The notes beneath the pieces are model-generated. The model saw only the letters and a program-made list of their open reading frames with translations, was not told the origin of the DNA and made no database searches. The translations under genes and the position numbers were made by a program. Shown one piece after another: positions 50,561 through 61,522 of a stretch of DNA of 64,000 bases. Position 1 is the first letter of the stretch. Every line of letters starts with the position of its first letter. The DNA comes from Mesostigma viride (Eukaryota > Streptophyta > Mesostigmatophyceae > Mesostigmatales > Mesostigmataceae), in contig RPFO01000104.1 of the NCBI GenBank assembly GCA_009746045.1, forward strand, positions 742,576-806,575, read 5' to 3'.

Positions 50561-51188
50561 AGGAATGGAAATGGGATCGGGAATGGATGATGCTAGCTAT
50601 ATCTGGGCCTGCATGTTCCAACGTGCATCAGGGGCAGGAAGAACAATGGCCACCGGGGAGCTGATGGGGACGGTCCACTGAGGCAGCAATTAAGCGCTCA
50701 GGCTTGCTCTCTATGACGATCCTTGTGTCCTCTATACAGACACTGCCACAAATCTGGGAGCAAAACACGCCGCAAGTGGAACGGGGAACTAAAATCATAC
50801 AGCCCTTCTCTAAAAGTTGCGCCAACTTCCACCATGCAATCCTTCCTTCAGCTAGCGCCCCACAGCAGTTTGAGCCAGTGCCAAGCGCGCCAATTCTACA
50901 GTGCAGGATGTCGGCCCATTGGTAATTGGCCGATAAAAGGTACTAGCTAAAAGCTATTCAACGTAGAACTTACTCAACTTAGTACACGTGAGGCCCCGGG
51001 TTCGAAACCTCGTGCGGACAGTGCCGGAGCGGATTAGTGTGGGGGAAACCGGCTGGAACCGCCGGCCGGGCCTATTTTATCGTCGCACGAGGTAGATATC
51101 GAACCCACCCGGGATAAAACTATCGAATTAGTAATTCAATGCGGAATTAGAGCTGCCAAGCATTTCGCCCCACGCGCAAAGCTAGGTT
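50561..51188. repeat. Foldback sequence with tRNA B-box-like ends
   Basis: No gene. Near 50993-51020 the sequence GGGTTCGAAACCTCGTGCG, and about 70 bases on the reverse complement of a similar sequence, form an inverted pair. GGTTCGAAACC matches the tRNA B-box consensus, suggesting a tRNA-derived, SINE-like element, but no A box is seen. A GATAAAAGGTACTAGCTAAAAGCTA segment near 50930 recurs near 53010. Confidence 0.35.
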
Positions 51189-51192
51189 TTAA

Positions 51193-52909
51193 CCCTTAAA
51201 TGGTACTGAGTCCGTTTTCGTGGCTCCAGTTGAAGTCCTACCACTCTAACGGACTGAGTTTGTGGCAGAACCAGGCGCCGCGCCAAAAATAATTTAACGG
51301 TCAAACCTGGGGGGATCGATAGATCTAGACGTAATCTATGCCTGGCACTATTCAGACCGTACTTTGGACAACTGGCCAGGGAGATATACTCAATCAAAGT
51401 TGGGGGGGTACCATGGTCAAACGGGACCGACGTGAGTGAAAATAATTGACGTCCGCGGCTATGGCGGTGAAGGCAAATGACTGGTACGAGAGCATGGCTT
51501 GGAATTTCGAACTCAAAATTTGTAGTCATTATCCTTGATTGTTAGAAAGGTTATATCTCTGGCCGTGAAGCGTCTGGATGTGCGCAAGTATGTCTCTAGG
51601 TTCTAATCGGTGCAGCAGATCCTGTCAGCGGCCAGGCGGTGACAGTGCGTATGCTACCTGTTGTTCGGAAGCAAACGTCCATATATTTGCGCGTGGATAA
51701 ACTTGTTACGTTATTCTTGACATGTTTTATTAGCGATGACGGCCAGGAAAGGTTCGAGGCTGTGTCCGTGAGGTGGGAGTGATGGCTCCCGCACAGCAGG
51801 TAATCTGCAGTTTCGACCTGGTACGTATTAACATGTTAGCGTTTATACATTACAGTACCAAGTCGTCCTATCGTTTATAAACTAGTTTTAGACATGTAAT
51901 CGATGGTTTTTGCTTGTCGTTTTGTTGCTTTAGTGCTTGTACGCGTTCGCTTGTGATGGTTGGGGAATACCACTATGTCACGCAGATTTTGGACCAGATT
52001 TGATTGCTATTAGCTGAGGCTTGAACGAAACCAGTGAAGTGGCGTTTGTAATTGTCTCAAAACATGGTGGGCTTGATAACGGGATGCTTTTCCCTGCACA
52101 GACATAGCGAGACAAGTGGTTTTCTGGCCAGCTCTAGGCATTGCTTCTTGGTTTGCTGGCCCAAGTTATCCTTCTGCTTGTGCGTCCATAGTGCATGCAA
52201 GAAACATGAATGGCCGGGGCCTGCTTGCATGGAAGCATAACCAGGTTAGTTCTTTTGTTTTTTCTATCATTGCCAATCATTGGAATTGCTTTATAGTGTG
52301 TTGGATGCATTGATAATGTAGCTCCTTGTGAACCCCTTCTACGCTTGGTTTTGGGCCTTGGCACAAGCTTTATACTTGTTGTATAGCATGCTGTTGTGAT
52401 TTTTAAGCTGGAAATGTGTTTGGGAATCCATGTGTGGCCATCTATGATGTTTTGTACCACGTTGGAATTGAATGCCCATACGGTAGTGCTAGCAAAACAC
52501 CCCAAAATAACTGCACCCGTTATAACGGTCTGAGCTATTTTGGGCTGTATGCTAGCTAGCCTGTGCAGTTCTATGGCATGTCATGTTGTGAATGCATCTA
52601 TGGCATGCCTGTGATTATCTTTAACTCCCCTCAAAGGGCCAGGGTCATCAGATTTTGAGAAATGGTCCATATTGCATTATATATCTCTTGAACCCCATCT
52701 GCACCGTACCCCCTTGGGGGGGGTGCTATTTATAGCAGCTGTGGGGCATAGATATGTGACCAATGACATGACCCCAAAGTTATTTGATATAAAAGCATCC
52801 TTGGTTCCAAGGGTGGGCCAGAAAATGTTATTTGGCTAGATACTCTCATACTTACTAAGATACCCATACTCAGTCCGTTCTGGTGGTTCCAGTTGACACC
52901 ATTTAAGGG
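51193..52909. mobile_element. piggyBac-like non-autonomous element
   Basis: Flanked by TTAA at 51189-51192 and 52910-52913. Ends are inverted: CCCTTAAATGGT at left and ACCATTTAAGGG at right. TTAA duplication with CCC-starting terminal repeats is the signature of the piggyBac superfamily. Inside there is no transposase-sized open frame, so the element must be mobilised in trans. It also has internal near-direct copies of CAGTCCGTT...GGTTCCAGTTGA close to each end. About 1,717 bp. Confidence 0.65.
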
Positions 52910-52917
52910 TTAAGTTG

Positions 52918-53030
52918 TTTAGCTTTTAGATAGCACATTTTATCGGCCAATCAACAATTGGCAAACATCCTGCGCAGAATGTTGGCCAATTGGTCATGGA
53001 TCGATAAAAAGTACTAGCTATAAGCTATGA
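52918..53030. repeat. Imperfect hairpin
   Basis: Two ~55-bp inverted halves (AGCTTTTAGATAGCAC...TTATCGGCCAAT and ATTGGTCATGGATCGATAAAA...CTATAAGCTA). A half copy is found near 50915-50965. Looks like a short foldback transposon fragment. Confidence 0.5.
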
Positions 53031-53040
53031 AAAGTTGTAA

Positions 53041-53423
53041 GGCCCTTTCCACATTCGTCAGTTCCGGGCAGCGAGGGTCCTAATGCGGCCGGTTCCGGAA
53101 CTAGAGGTTTCCACACTTGACCGTCCAATTAGTTCGTGACCTCTAATTTCGACCGGAACTGGGGTGGAACTCCCGGAACTGCAAAAAAGCAGTTCCGGCC
53201 AGTTCCGATCAGAATCAGGGTCAAGAAACTTAGGTAGGTCGAGTTGTGAAAACCGGCAGGGAAAGCGCCAGGACGGCGGTACGGATCGGATCTGGTTGTG
53301 GAAACCAGACCAATTCACCGCTATTTCGCTGCGCCAATTAAACTTCGAACCTATTTTTCCGGCCCGGACAAATCCGAGCCCTCCCAAGTCGCGCCTGGAC
53401 GGCAGCACTATGTGGAAAGGCCC
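53041..53423. mobile_element. Short inverted-repeat (MITE-like) element
   Basis: Ends are GGCCCTTTCCACAT at 53041 and its near-inverse ATGTGGAAAGGCCC at 53410-53423, about 383 bp, with no coding. Target duplication is unclear (TA or similar). Confidence 0.5.
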
Positions 53424-53679
53424 TGAGTAAGCCTGAGTATTTAAATGTTTATGAATTTAAATACGTGTCATACATGACAAGAATATGCCGAGTAAACATA
53501 TCACTAGGTACAGTGACACCAAGGCTGGCACATTAATTAATTTTATATTTGCATAAATCATTTGTATAACGATTAATTAGTCTCGTGTTCCTGTTGGGGG
53601 ACCACGGAGCACTGAATACCCCAGTTTCAGATATAGTGGACGTCTCCCCAAGACGTCAATCAATATGTACATAATGTAC

Positions 53680-53941
53680 ATATATGTGCCTTTACTCTGA
53701 TGTAAGTAATTATATATTTTTAACATATATGTCCACAGCATATATGTCTCTTTGTTAGCGTTGGCTTTCTTTATTTTTACGTGGGTGCCTTTACTTGGAT
53801 GTAAGTATTTATATTTTGACATATATGTCCACAGCTGTTTTGTCGTGGTATCTACAGTAGCGTTGGCTTTGTTTATTTTTACGTGGGTGCCTTTACTCTG
53901 ATGTAAGTAATTATATTTTTGAAATATATGTCCACAGCTAG
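53680..53941. repeat. Tandem repeats TGCCTTTACTCTGATGTAAG
   Basis: Three or four diverged units each containing a GTGCCTTTACTNTGATGTAAG segment, an AT-rich stretch and CATATATGTCCACAGC. An inverted copy of parts of this array is at about 56470-56560, suggesting the ends of a larger element. Confidence 0.6.
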
Positions 53942-53949
53942 TCTAAAAT

Positions 53950-54420
53950 ATGGGCTGCGAGTGGTGCTGCGTCATTTTCCCCAGTCTGAAGCCAGGTGAG
54001 ACGTCAACCACCCTTGCCGACGAGCTCAAGGACCTTCTTACCCTCATGGGCCTGGTAGATGAGGTAGAACTGCGCGGGTGCCACCGCCTTCCCCACTCAC
54101 GGGACAAGGCGGCCCCCCCACCAGTCCTGCTCACCTTCCCCTCCCCTGAGGACAAGCAGCGGTTCCTTTCTCGTCGCAAGAGGTTGCACGATCGACCTCC
54201 CCTGGTGGACGCTGGACGACGACCTTGACAACCCGGCCCGCTCAGCAGCAGCAGCGACGCGACCTGCTGTAGCCCGAATACCTCCGGGCACAAGCAGGAC
54301 CCACAGAAGCCCAAGGTGTATTGGAGGGGCGGGGACCTGATGATCAACCACAAGATGTGCATGGACGCCCGGCCCCTGCATGCGGGCTGGAATGCTTGTT
54401 ATCATTGGTCGTCACTGCCG
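53950..54420 (+). pseudogene. LINE ORF1/RBD-like fragment
   Basis: Open 92 residues from ATG 53950 (MGCEWCCVIFPSLK). The text ELRGCHRLPHSRDKAAPPPV, LLTFPSPEDKQRFLSRRKRL and, after a frame change, VYWRGGDLMINHKMC follows the pattern of LINE ORF1-type RNA-binding proteins (RxG...PPP.L..F.S..DK). Broken by a frameshift near 54215-54240 and short of a full protein. Confidence 0.5.
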
Positions 54421-54792
54421 CCATGGCAGCCATGCCTAGAATGCCTTGCCTAGCCGAGCCACCATACCTAGTCTGGCTAGTCACCAGTGCACCGCTAACG
54501 CACGGTACACAACCAGCCATATAGCCCTAGCTTAGCCCTTGTACAGCCATGCTATACGGATCCTGGCGCTATGATCAGCTTACTTGCCCACGCTCCTTGT
54601 TATGATATGCTCGTGAACACGGGTGCACCCACAGAACTTGCCGGATCGTCTATCGTGTCCGATTGTTGCTGTGGCATGCCTCTGGCATGAAGGAGAAAGG
54701 GGGTCTCTGCCCTTGGCTTCCTGTTGTGCACACACAGGGATTATATAAGCACTTCGGTGCTCCGTGACTCCCAAACGGGAGCACGACTTTAA
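54402..54792. repeat. Dispersed ~390-bp repeat, copy 1
   Basis: About 390 bp matching 55253-55641 with moderate divergence (CATTGGT.GTCACTGCCGCCATGGCAG... to GGGAGCACGA.TTTAAT). No coding. The target duplication for this copy is not obvious. Confidence 0.65.
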
Positions 54793-55252
54793 TTAATTTA
54801 AAATATCGGGCCTCAGGCTAGTGAGGCCTCGAGCCAGTCAATCTATAGCTTCAGTTGCACGCAAACTATACCTACCATGCTTTTTGTATTTCCTAGTACA
54901 GCACAGTTGGGGGGTCGTAGTCTTTGCTGCTTGTCCTGCATATCCGACCATATCTGAGTAAGAGGGGTTGAGCGGATCACGCCAACAGCGTCTTTGCTCT
55001 GCATGTCAGCTAAAATCATGTCGTGGTATGTCCAATGTCTGCCACCAGTTGCGTCACCTAACCCTGGCAGGGCCTGACCATGTAAGAAGATGTCTCTCGG
55101 GCTCAGTGGCCAGTCCGCAAGGAACCATGTTGAGCAGGGCCCTCATCTGTATCAACCTGATTAGTACGGGCTAGATGGCCAGCAAACTGTAGTCTACTGT
55201 AAGGCTGGCCCGGACATGTCACCTGGCATGATTCGACGTATGCTCACGCCGG
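54793..55252. other. Spacer between the two repeats
   Basis: AT-rich to neutral, no gene seen. Confidence 0.4.
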
Positions 55253-55641
55253 TATTCATTGGTAGTCACTGCCGCCATGGCAGCCATGCCTAGAATGTTT
55301 GCCTGCAGCCTGAGCCACAACTGATACCTAGTCACGTGCACCGCTAACGCACGGTACACAACCAGCCATAGCCTTAGCTTAGCCATTGTACAGCCAATTG
55401 CTACGTCCTGGCTATGATCAGATTACTTGCCCACGTCGCTCCTTGTTATGATATGCTCACATGGGTCTTATTGCACCCACAGAACTTGCCGGATCGCCTA
55501 TCGTGCCCCATTGCAGCTGTGGCATGCCTCTGGCATGAAGGAGAAAGAGAGTCTCTGCCCTTTCTTCCTGTTGTGCACATACAGGGATTAAAAGCACTAA
55601 AAAGGGGTGCTCCGTGACTCCCCAACGGGAGCACGAGTTTA
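55253..55641. mobile_element. Dispersed ~390-bp retroposon-like repeat, copy 2
   Basis: Flanked by direct 13-base repeats ATGCTCACGCCGG at 55240-55252 and 55642-55654, the length of a typical SINE/LINE target duplication. Its sequence matches copy 1 at 54402. Insertion by target-primed reverse transcription is inferred. No poly-A tail is apparent at the end. Confidence 0.6.
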
Positions 55642-55924
55642 ATGCTCACGCCGGGCATTGCATCGGCACATCCCCATGTCTCCATCAAACTCAGTTGGGC
55701 TTTGTGCTTACCGACCCACCCATTTGCAGCCACCCAGATGGCCGGCCACCCACGCACACAACCGCTCATACTACACACGCGCGCCTCGGCCGCTGCACAG
55801 TCTACACTGAGGCGCGCGAGTGTATGCACCACCCAGTCACCCACCTGTAGCCGCTATAGGTAAATTTTGTGCAGAAACCTTTTGCCGCTCGGCTTCTAAG
55901 GTTCCATACAATATTATCAGCAGT

Positions 55925-56092
55925 AACCACTCGCTAGTCAACCAAAGTTAATGCGCACGTCTCCAAGTGGATTCGAACCTGTGCCCCAAAGGGTAAAGGG
56001 ACATAGGTCATAGTTAGGTTAATAATATTGTGTGGAAACCTTTTGCGCCACTCCACGCATTAACTTTGGTTGACCACTGAGCGAGTGGTTAT
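55925..56092. repeat. Inverted repeat flanking a tRNA-like B box
   Basis: TAACCACTCGCTAGTCAACCAA near 55925 and its inverse near 56070 flank about 100 bases that include GGATTCGAACC (minus-strand GGTTCGAATCC B box). A partial tRNA-derived foldback. No complete tRNA cloverleaf is visible. Confidence 0.4.
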
Positions 56093-56469
56093 CGCTGGTA
56101 ATAGCTATCGTGTCCGGATTATCGTATCCTCTCGTGACCAAGACTTTGAGACACGTACCAGTGGCGGTACCATGCACCGAGAAATCTGGTTTTTGCAAAA
56201 AAAAAAAAAATGGCGTGCTGCAAAAAAACTATTCGTCCCGTTCAATGCCCTCATCGCAATCACAGCGCACATCATTACAAAATTATTCCATGGATCAATC
56301 GTGATGTAAGCTTCATTTTGACACTTTGAGCGGCTGCAACTGTCGACGCAAGTTTTCAGAGCGCTAACTGATGCTTGGCCACCATGAGTGTTTTCGTTGT
56401 ATTTGTCTCTCGTGTCGCGGGAAAATCCAAGATCTATCTCGGAAGAAATCAGGACAATGATCGATACAT

Positions 56470-56580
56470 CATATATATCAATCATAAATACTTACATCAG
56501 AGTGAAGGCACTCAATTAAACATAACCAAAGCCAACGCTAACATTGAAGAGATACTGCCACGACAAAATAACAACAACTA
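56470..56580. repeat. Inverted copy of the 53.7-kb tandem unit
   Basis: Reads, on the reverse strand, TAGCGTTGGCTTTGGTTATG...GTGCCTTCACTCTGATGTAAG, matching the units at 53680-53941. Together they may mark the ends of one ~3-kb element. Confidence 0.45.
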
Positions 56581-56581
56581 G

Positions 56582-57438
56582 CCGACCCATGTGATGCACT
56601 CCGCACCATGGAACGACTGAAGTAAAACAGCCTAATAACCGTGCCGCGCCGCAAAGTCAGCCCGCGCCGGTGCGGCGGAGGCGCGGAGCAATTAGATGTC
56701 AGCCATAGCCCGGGTCTGTCGAGAAGCCATGCCCTAGCCTTTGTACAGCCATGATGATCTTCGGCACTTCTGTCGGCACCCCTACTCAGGTGCCTGAATA
56801 CACTAGTGGTGTGCAAGTGCCCTTTGTGCACCCAGAGCAGGAGTAGTTCACATCCCTACCCTTGCATGCAGGAAGTCGCCTAGAATGTATTAAAAGCCAT
56901 ATGCCCCTTCTCAGGGATATGTGCTACATATACTCCCAACGGAGTTATAGTTAGTCTCCATGCTTTGCTGTAGACTAAGTCTCAAAGGCATTGTGAATAC
57001 AACGTATGAATAAGCCTTGTAAACCCACGTTGGTATGTGAATATAAATACCACGTGGGCTATGCAGATAGGGATGCTAGTCGAGTCGCATACGTTTCCCT
57101 AGATAGGTACTTTGGGTACTGAGGTACGTGACAGATGTCAGTACCCAGTATACGTAGTGTCCTGTCATTGGACGGTACTAGAGTATCCTAGATAGGGACC
57201 GTACTGCAGCGTGCATTGATTTGTGATCGCACGATGCAGTGACTAGGCAGCTACCTGTCATCGTGCGGCCTCGGGCCAACGGTCTGCACCCAACGGTCAC
57301 TGGCGGCGCAGCCGGTGAGAGGAACGTTGATAAAGGGTAAACCTATTTTCTAATGAACCAAGCAATTCATTGCTCACAGCTTCAGTGTTCTCAAGCAATA
57401 TATCCCACCGCATTCTAACTTGAATTTTATTTGCTACC
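56582..57438. other. 5' flank of the second retroelement
   Basis: No gene. Contains segments similar to nearby repeats (TTTGTACAGCCATG..., ACTCCCAACGGAG) and might include its 5' LTR and leader, but no LTR pair can be matched because the 3' end lies beyond the window. Confidence 0.4.
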
Positions 57439-60066
57439 ATGGCTATCACGAACAAGAATGTCGCTAAGAAGCTTACCTACAACGAGGATGATGATGGGCA
57501 GGATCGGCGGATGCCCAGAGACAACAACAAGAAGCCGGCTGGCGATGCGGCCATTTCCAAGAAAAAGAAAAAGAACAAAAAGACTCACAATGGTTGCCAG
57601 GACGAGGGGACGGCGGCTGCAAAGCCGACCGACCTACCCCCCTCCCCTGCGAGGCCGGAGGCCGAGACGGCTCCCCCCGGGGAGACCGGCTTACCCTCGA
57701 CTCCGGCGGCCGCCCCAGCCGCAACCACGGCTGGCGCGGCCATGGCTGCGGAGACCTCGGTGGTAAACCCCACTGAGGCTCCACAGTCCGGCCCCACGTT
57801 GCCATCTCTTCGGGAGCGTATGCCCCGTCAGACGGCCTCGGTGGCACCGGACGGGACGATTACCTTTCGTCCCGCCACATCAAACCTTAATGTCCCTTTC
57901 GCCCAGGGACATAACCACATTGAGCTAACGTTTGGGCGACCCTCTGCGTCCCTTCTTCGCAAGAAGAAGGACATGGAGAGTATTAAACTCGCACGGGTGG
58001 TGCGAAAACCTGTGGAACCCATCGCCGGACAACCAATGTCCGACGATGAGGTATCCGACACTGCCAGTCTCCCCGATGGGGAGACTGAGATCAATCTTAC
58101 CCCAGCGCTCCTGGCGGTCGAGCAGGCCGCGCTGGTGGCAAATGAAGAACGCCGAGCGCGGCAGCGGGACCGAGAGGTCCGCCGAGAGGCGGCTTTTCGG
58201 CTCGCCGCTAAGCGGCAAGAATATGAAGAGGAAGCCGCCCGTCGCCTGGCTACCCACCAGGCGATGGCGGACGCGTACCGCGAGGCCACCCAGCGGTTAC
58301 GTGACCTCTTAAAAAATGCTGACTATCCCATGGACTATGCGGACAGTCAAGACCTGGCCGAGCTTGCTCGGTCAGCACACTTTAAAACCATGTCCTCCAT
58401 CACCCAAGCCAGGGTCACGGAGGCCATCTTGGCCAAACATGGGGTGGTAGCTGAAGAAGCCCCCCCGCTGGAAACCACCAGCAAGAAACCCTCTCCCCCC
58501 CAACCCCTGCAGTACAAGGAGGGACTGCTGGCCCTGGGTGCGAGGAAGGGCAAAGAGGCGGACTGTCCAGTCCGGCCTGCTATGATCATGGGAGACCACT
58601 CCCTGACATACCCGAGGATGAGGCTGCCTTTCAGGCAGCCCTCCGGGAGCATGAGGTACGCAAGGAGATGAAGCGTCTCATGCGGGAGGAGGCCAGGAGG
58701 AGAGCAGAGGCAGACACCCCTGCCCGCCCCTCCACCGATGGGGCTGGACCCAGTGGGGTTACCCGGACACCCCCGGGCTCCCCCAGGGCCACCATGACCC
58801 CCCCCCCCTCCCCCCCCACCACCCCAGGTTCGCCCTGTGGGTTGGGGCCCCCTCCCAAACCAGGGGGGGTGGCCAGGACCCCAGGAGGCCCTGGGGGGAG
58901 GTGCAGAGGTGCCACAGGCACCCAACAGGCCTGCTGAGGCCCCCCCAAGGAGCGGGGATGTCCTGGAACAGCTCGCCATTCTCCAGGCCCAGCTGGCCTC
59001 GTTGCAAGATCAGCAGTTAACAGCTAACCAGCTGCAAACTGTCGAGGGCCTGCGCGCCCTGATGTCGCGGTATGAGCGGGGGACCATCAACCTGGACCCC
59101 ACCCGCCTGCAACAAGCAACCGACGGCTTCTTGAGGGCCAACCCCCCTCTCACAGGTGTGTTTAACCCTCATAAAAAGGAATCCAAAATCAATATTGCTG
59201 GCTTGCCTGAGGGTCACACTGTTGAACAAGCTAAGCAATTTGTTTTTGCTTTGGAGTATGGGATGGAAGGTCTTAACCTTAGACATCAGTTTAAGGCTCT
59301 CAGGGCCTCCTCCACATTCCATCAATCATCTCCTGCAATCAGAGCATTGATTCAAACCTATCAGGAACGTACCCTGACACCTGAAGCAGCCATTGAACAG
59401 TGGCCTACCTTTATCACTGATCTGAAACAGCTAGTGCTTACCAATAACCACATGGAAGCAGTAGAACGTTTCAACTGGCTTGCTGCATATAAGGTGAACA
59501 AGAATAACCTCTCTGGGGATGCAAAAACATACAGGGTAATGATTGAGAAAGACCTTGAGCTTCTCAAGCTCCAACCAAGGTATCTCATCCACACCTGGCT
59601 AACAAAAGCTAATTTGCAACCTTCTGTCCTGGCTACCCTGCTTACAGGCCTCAAGTCCCTCTGGGACAACTTCAGAGCTGCCATGCTCTATATCGAGGAG
59701 GCAGTGGACCCCCTGGGTACTGGCAACAACCAGGCCCAGGACCCCAAGGTCCAGGGTGTCCAAGGCCACAAACGCAAGGGGCAGGCCAGCCAGGGGGGGC
59801 ACCCAAGACCCACAAGTCCTCCCACCAAGGGGGCAGTGGCTCTCAGGGGCGTGGCAACACGTGGCACCGTGTGCCCCTGCATGGCAACCCCAACAACAAC
59901 AACAACAACAACAACAACAGGTCCCAGCAGGGCAACAATAACAACAGGTCCCAACAGGGCCAAAACAACAACAACAACAGGTCCCAGCAGGGCCAGAACC
60001 GGTCCCAGCAGGGAAACAACAACAACAACAACAACAACCAGCCTGGCAACCCTGGGGGGTCCATAA
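57439..60066 (+). pseudogene. gag: Copia-type Gag of the second element, frameshifted
   Basis: Starts MAITNKNVAKKLTYN at 57439. Frame 1 to about 58600, frame 3 (EAAFQAALREHEVRKEMKR) to about 58900, then frame 1 again from near 58837. Charged, Pro-rich and coiled-coil (LEQLAILQAQLASLQ) parts, then a capsid-like helical domain of about 220 residues (59150-59710). Poly-C/G runs near 58800-58920 are the likely shift site. Overlaps the next frame, where the zinc knuckle is. Confidence 0.6.
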
Positions 60067-61502
60067 GGTGCCTGAGGTGCTTCCAACGAGGGCACGCACG
60101 GCACAACTGCCCCAACAACGACTCCCTGGCCAACGGGGTGGATCTCTGCCCGGGCTGCTGGCACGCACGTCATCCCCTGGGGCCTCCAGGCAGCCGTTGC
60201 AACAGGCCTCGCTACCCAAATCAATGTGAGTTCACTCACCTTATGTACTCTGAGGATGATGATCTCATTACCATTGGGGATGGCAACCAGGGCATAATTG
60301 ATTTTGAGGCAGCAACCTTACTGTCCTCCCAACACCCTGTTCTGGAACCTTACATAAAAGCACTAACCCCTACTGTTGACAACTCCATAGATATCAAGGA
60401 GCTTGCTCATCAGCTGCACCTAGCCATGGGTCATGAAACAGTGGCTGAGGAACTGGCCAGACGGCTGGGGGGTAGTAGCATGGGAAAACAACTCAGGAAT
60501 GCAGTAAAACTGGCTAGACAACACTGTCAAGAATGTCAGTTCAATAGCCCCAAACCTCAAAAATGGCATACTGCAACTCCTTCCACCAATAGGGGCATGA
60601 TAGTGGGGGATGTGATGCACATCAACAAAGATGTCCAACCCTACCTGATCCTAAAAGACTCATGGTCCAGGTTCACAGTAATGGAACCCCTACCTGGCAT
60701 GTCTGCAGGGCAGCTACGTGTTGCACTCATGATTGCTTTACCCAGATTCTACCCAGTTGACAGAATTTTGCTTGATCAACAATTTTCTTGTCTGACTGAC
60801 CTGGAAGGGTGTGAAGCAATAGAGATTGCTGGGCTGGAAGATCATGAGGGTCAGGGGGTCATTGAAAGAACCATCAGATCTGTCAAAACCCTACTAGCCA
60901 AAAATCCTTCCAAGGATGCTACTTCAGGGGTCTATTGTGACAGGGCACTCTGGTGTCATGAAATGTGCACAACCCTAAACATGAGACCTGTCTTGCATGC
61001 CACGTGGGGTGAAGTAATCCCAGCAGGCCTGCAGGCAGGTGTATATCCCCCAGAGGTGATAGCACTGTACAACACTGCACGTGCACAAACCTCAGCAAAA
61101 CTGGCAGAAAAAGATAAAACCCATTCCAGGCCAGTATTCCAAAAAGGTGATCAAGTTCTCTATTACAAGGAAAACAGCTTTGGTAAGGTTGGAACTTGGC
61201 TAGGTCCAGTTACCATCCGTGGATTTACCAAAAACAGCAAGACCGTGGAGGTCAAGCACAATATCAATGGGAAGCGTCACAGGGTGAGCTGTCATAGAAT
61301 TAAGAAGTATTATTCTCCCATGGCAGACGTGCCTGGGGAAGAGTCTTTAAGCATGGACTCACTACTTCTATCTGGCAACTCCAGCATGCCCAGCAGTAGC
61401 TCTGAGCCACCAATTACTGCTGTTGACAGCACCACAGCACCCTCTGTGAACCTTCCACCCTCAGTGAAGCCAGGCCCACTTCACAACCTGGGGATTGCTT
61501 AA
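59871..61502 (+). CDS. Zinc knuckle and integrase of the second element
   Basis: Asn/Gln/Ser-rich start, then a CCHC knuckle CLRCFQRGHARHNC (about 60070). The integrase follows: HLAMGHETVAEEL...HCQEC (HHCC zinc site, about 60420-60535), a catalytic core with GDVMHIN (first Asp, about 60610), ILLDQQF (second Asp, about 60770) and GVIERTIRS (Glu, about 60860). A C-terminal SH3-like and chromo-like tail (GDQVLYYKENSFGKVG) ends at 61502. D,D(35)E type core is intact by sight. Confidence 0.8.
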   Translation: MPLHGNPNNNNNNNNNRSQQGNNNNRSQQGQNNNNNRSQQGQNRSQQGNNNNNNNNQPGNPGGSIRCLRCFQRGHARHNCPNNDSLANGVDLCPGCWHARHPLGPPGSRCNRPRYPNQCEFTHLMYSEDDDLITIGDGNQGIIDFEAATLLSSQHPVLEPYIKALTPTVDNSIDIKELAHQLHLAMGHETVAEELARRLGGSSMGKQLRNAVKLARQHCQECQFNSPKPQKWHTATPSTNRGMIVGDVMHINKDVQPYLILKDSWSRFTVMEPLPGMSAGQLRVALMIALPRFYPVDRILLDQQFSCLTDLEGCEAIEIAGLEDHEGQGVIERTIRSVKTLLAKNPSKDATSGVYCDRALWCHEMCTTLNMRPVLHATWGEVIPAGLQAGVYPPEVIALYNTARAQTSAKLAEKDKTHSRPVFQKGDQVLYYKENSFGKVGTWLGPVTIRGFTKNSKTVEVKHNINGKRHRVSCHRIKKYYSPMADVPGEESLSMDSLLLSGNSSMPSSSSEPPITAVDSTTAPSVNLPPSVKPGPLHNLGIA

Positions 61503-61522
61503 CCAGGCACGAGGTAGCTGGG

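Noticed and set aside
50990..51115. tRNA gene
   Set aside because: A B-box-like GGTTCGAAACC is present but there is no A box or cloverleaf; the inverted pair indicates a foldback repeat.
55955..56060. tRNA gene on the minus strand
   Set aside because: Only a B-box match; the acceptor and D arms cannot be formed.
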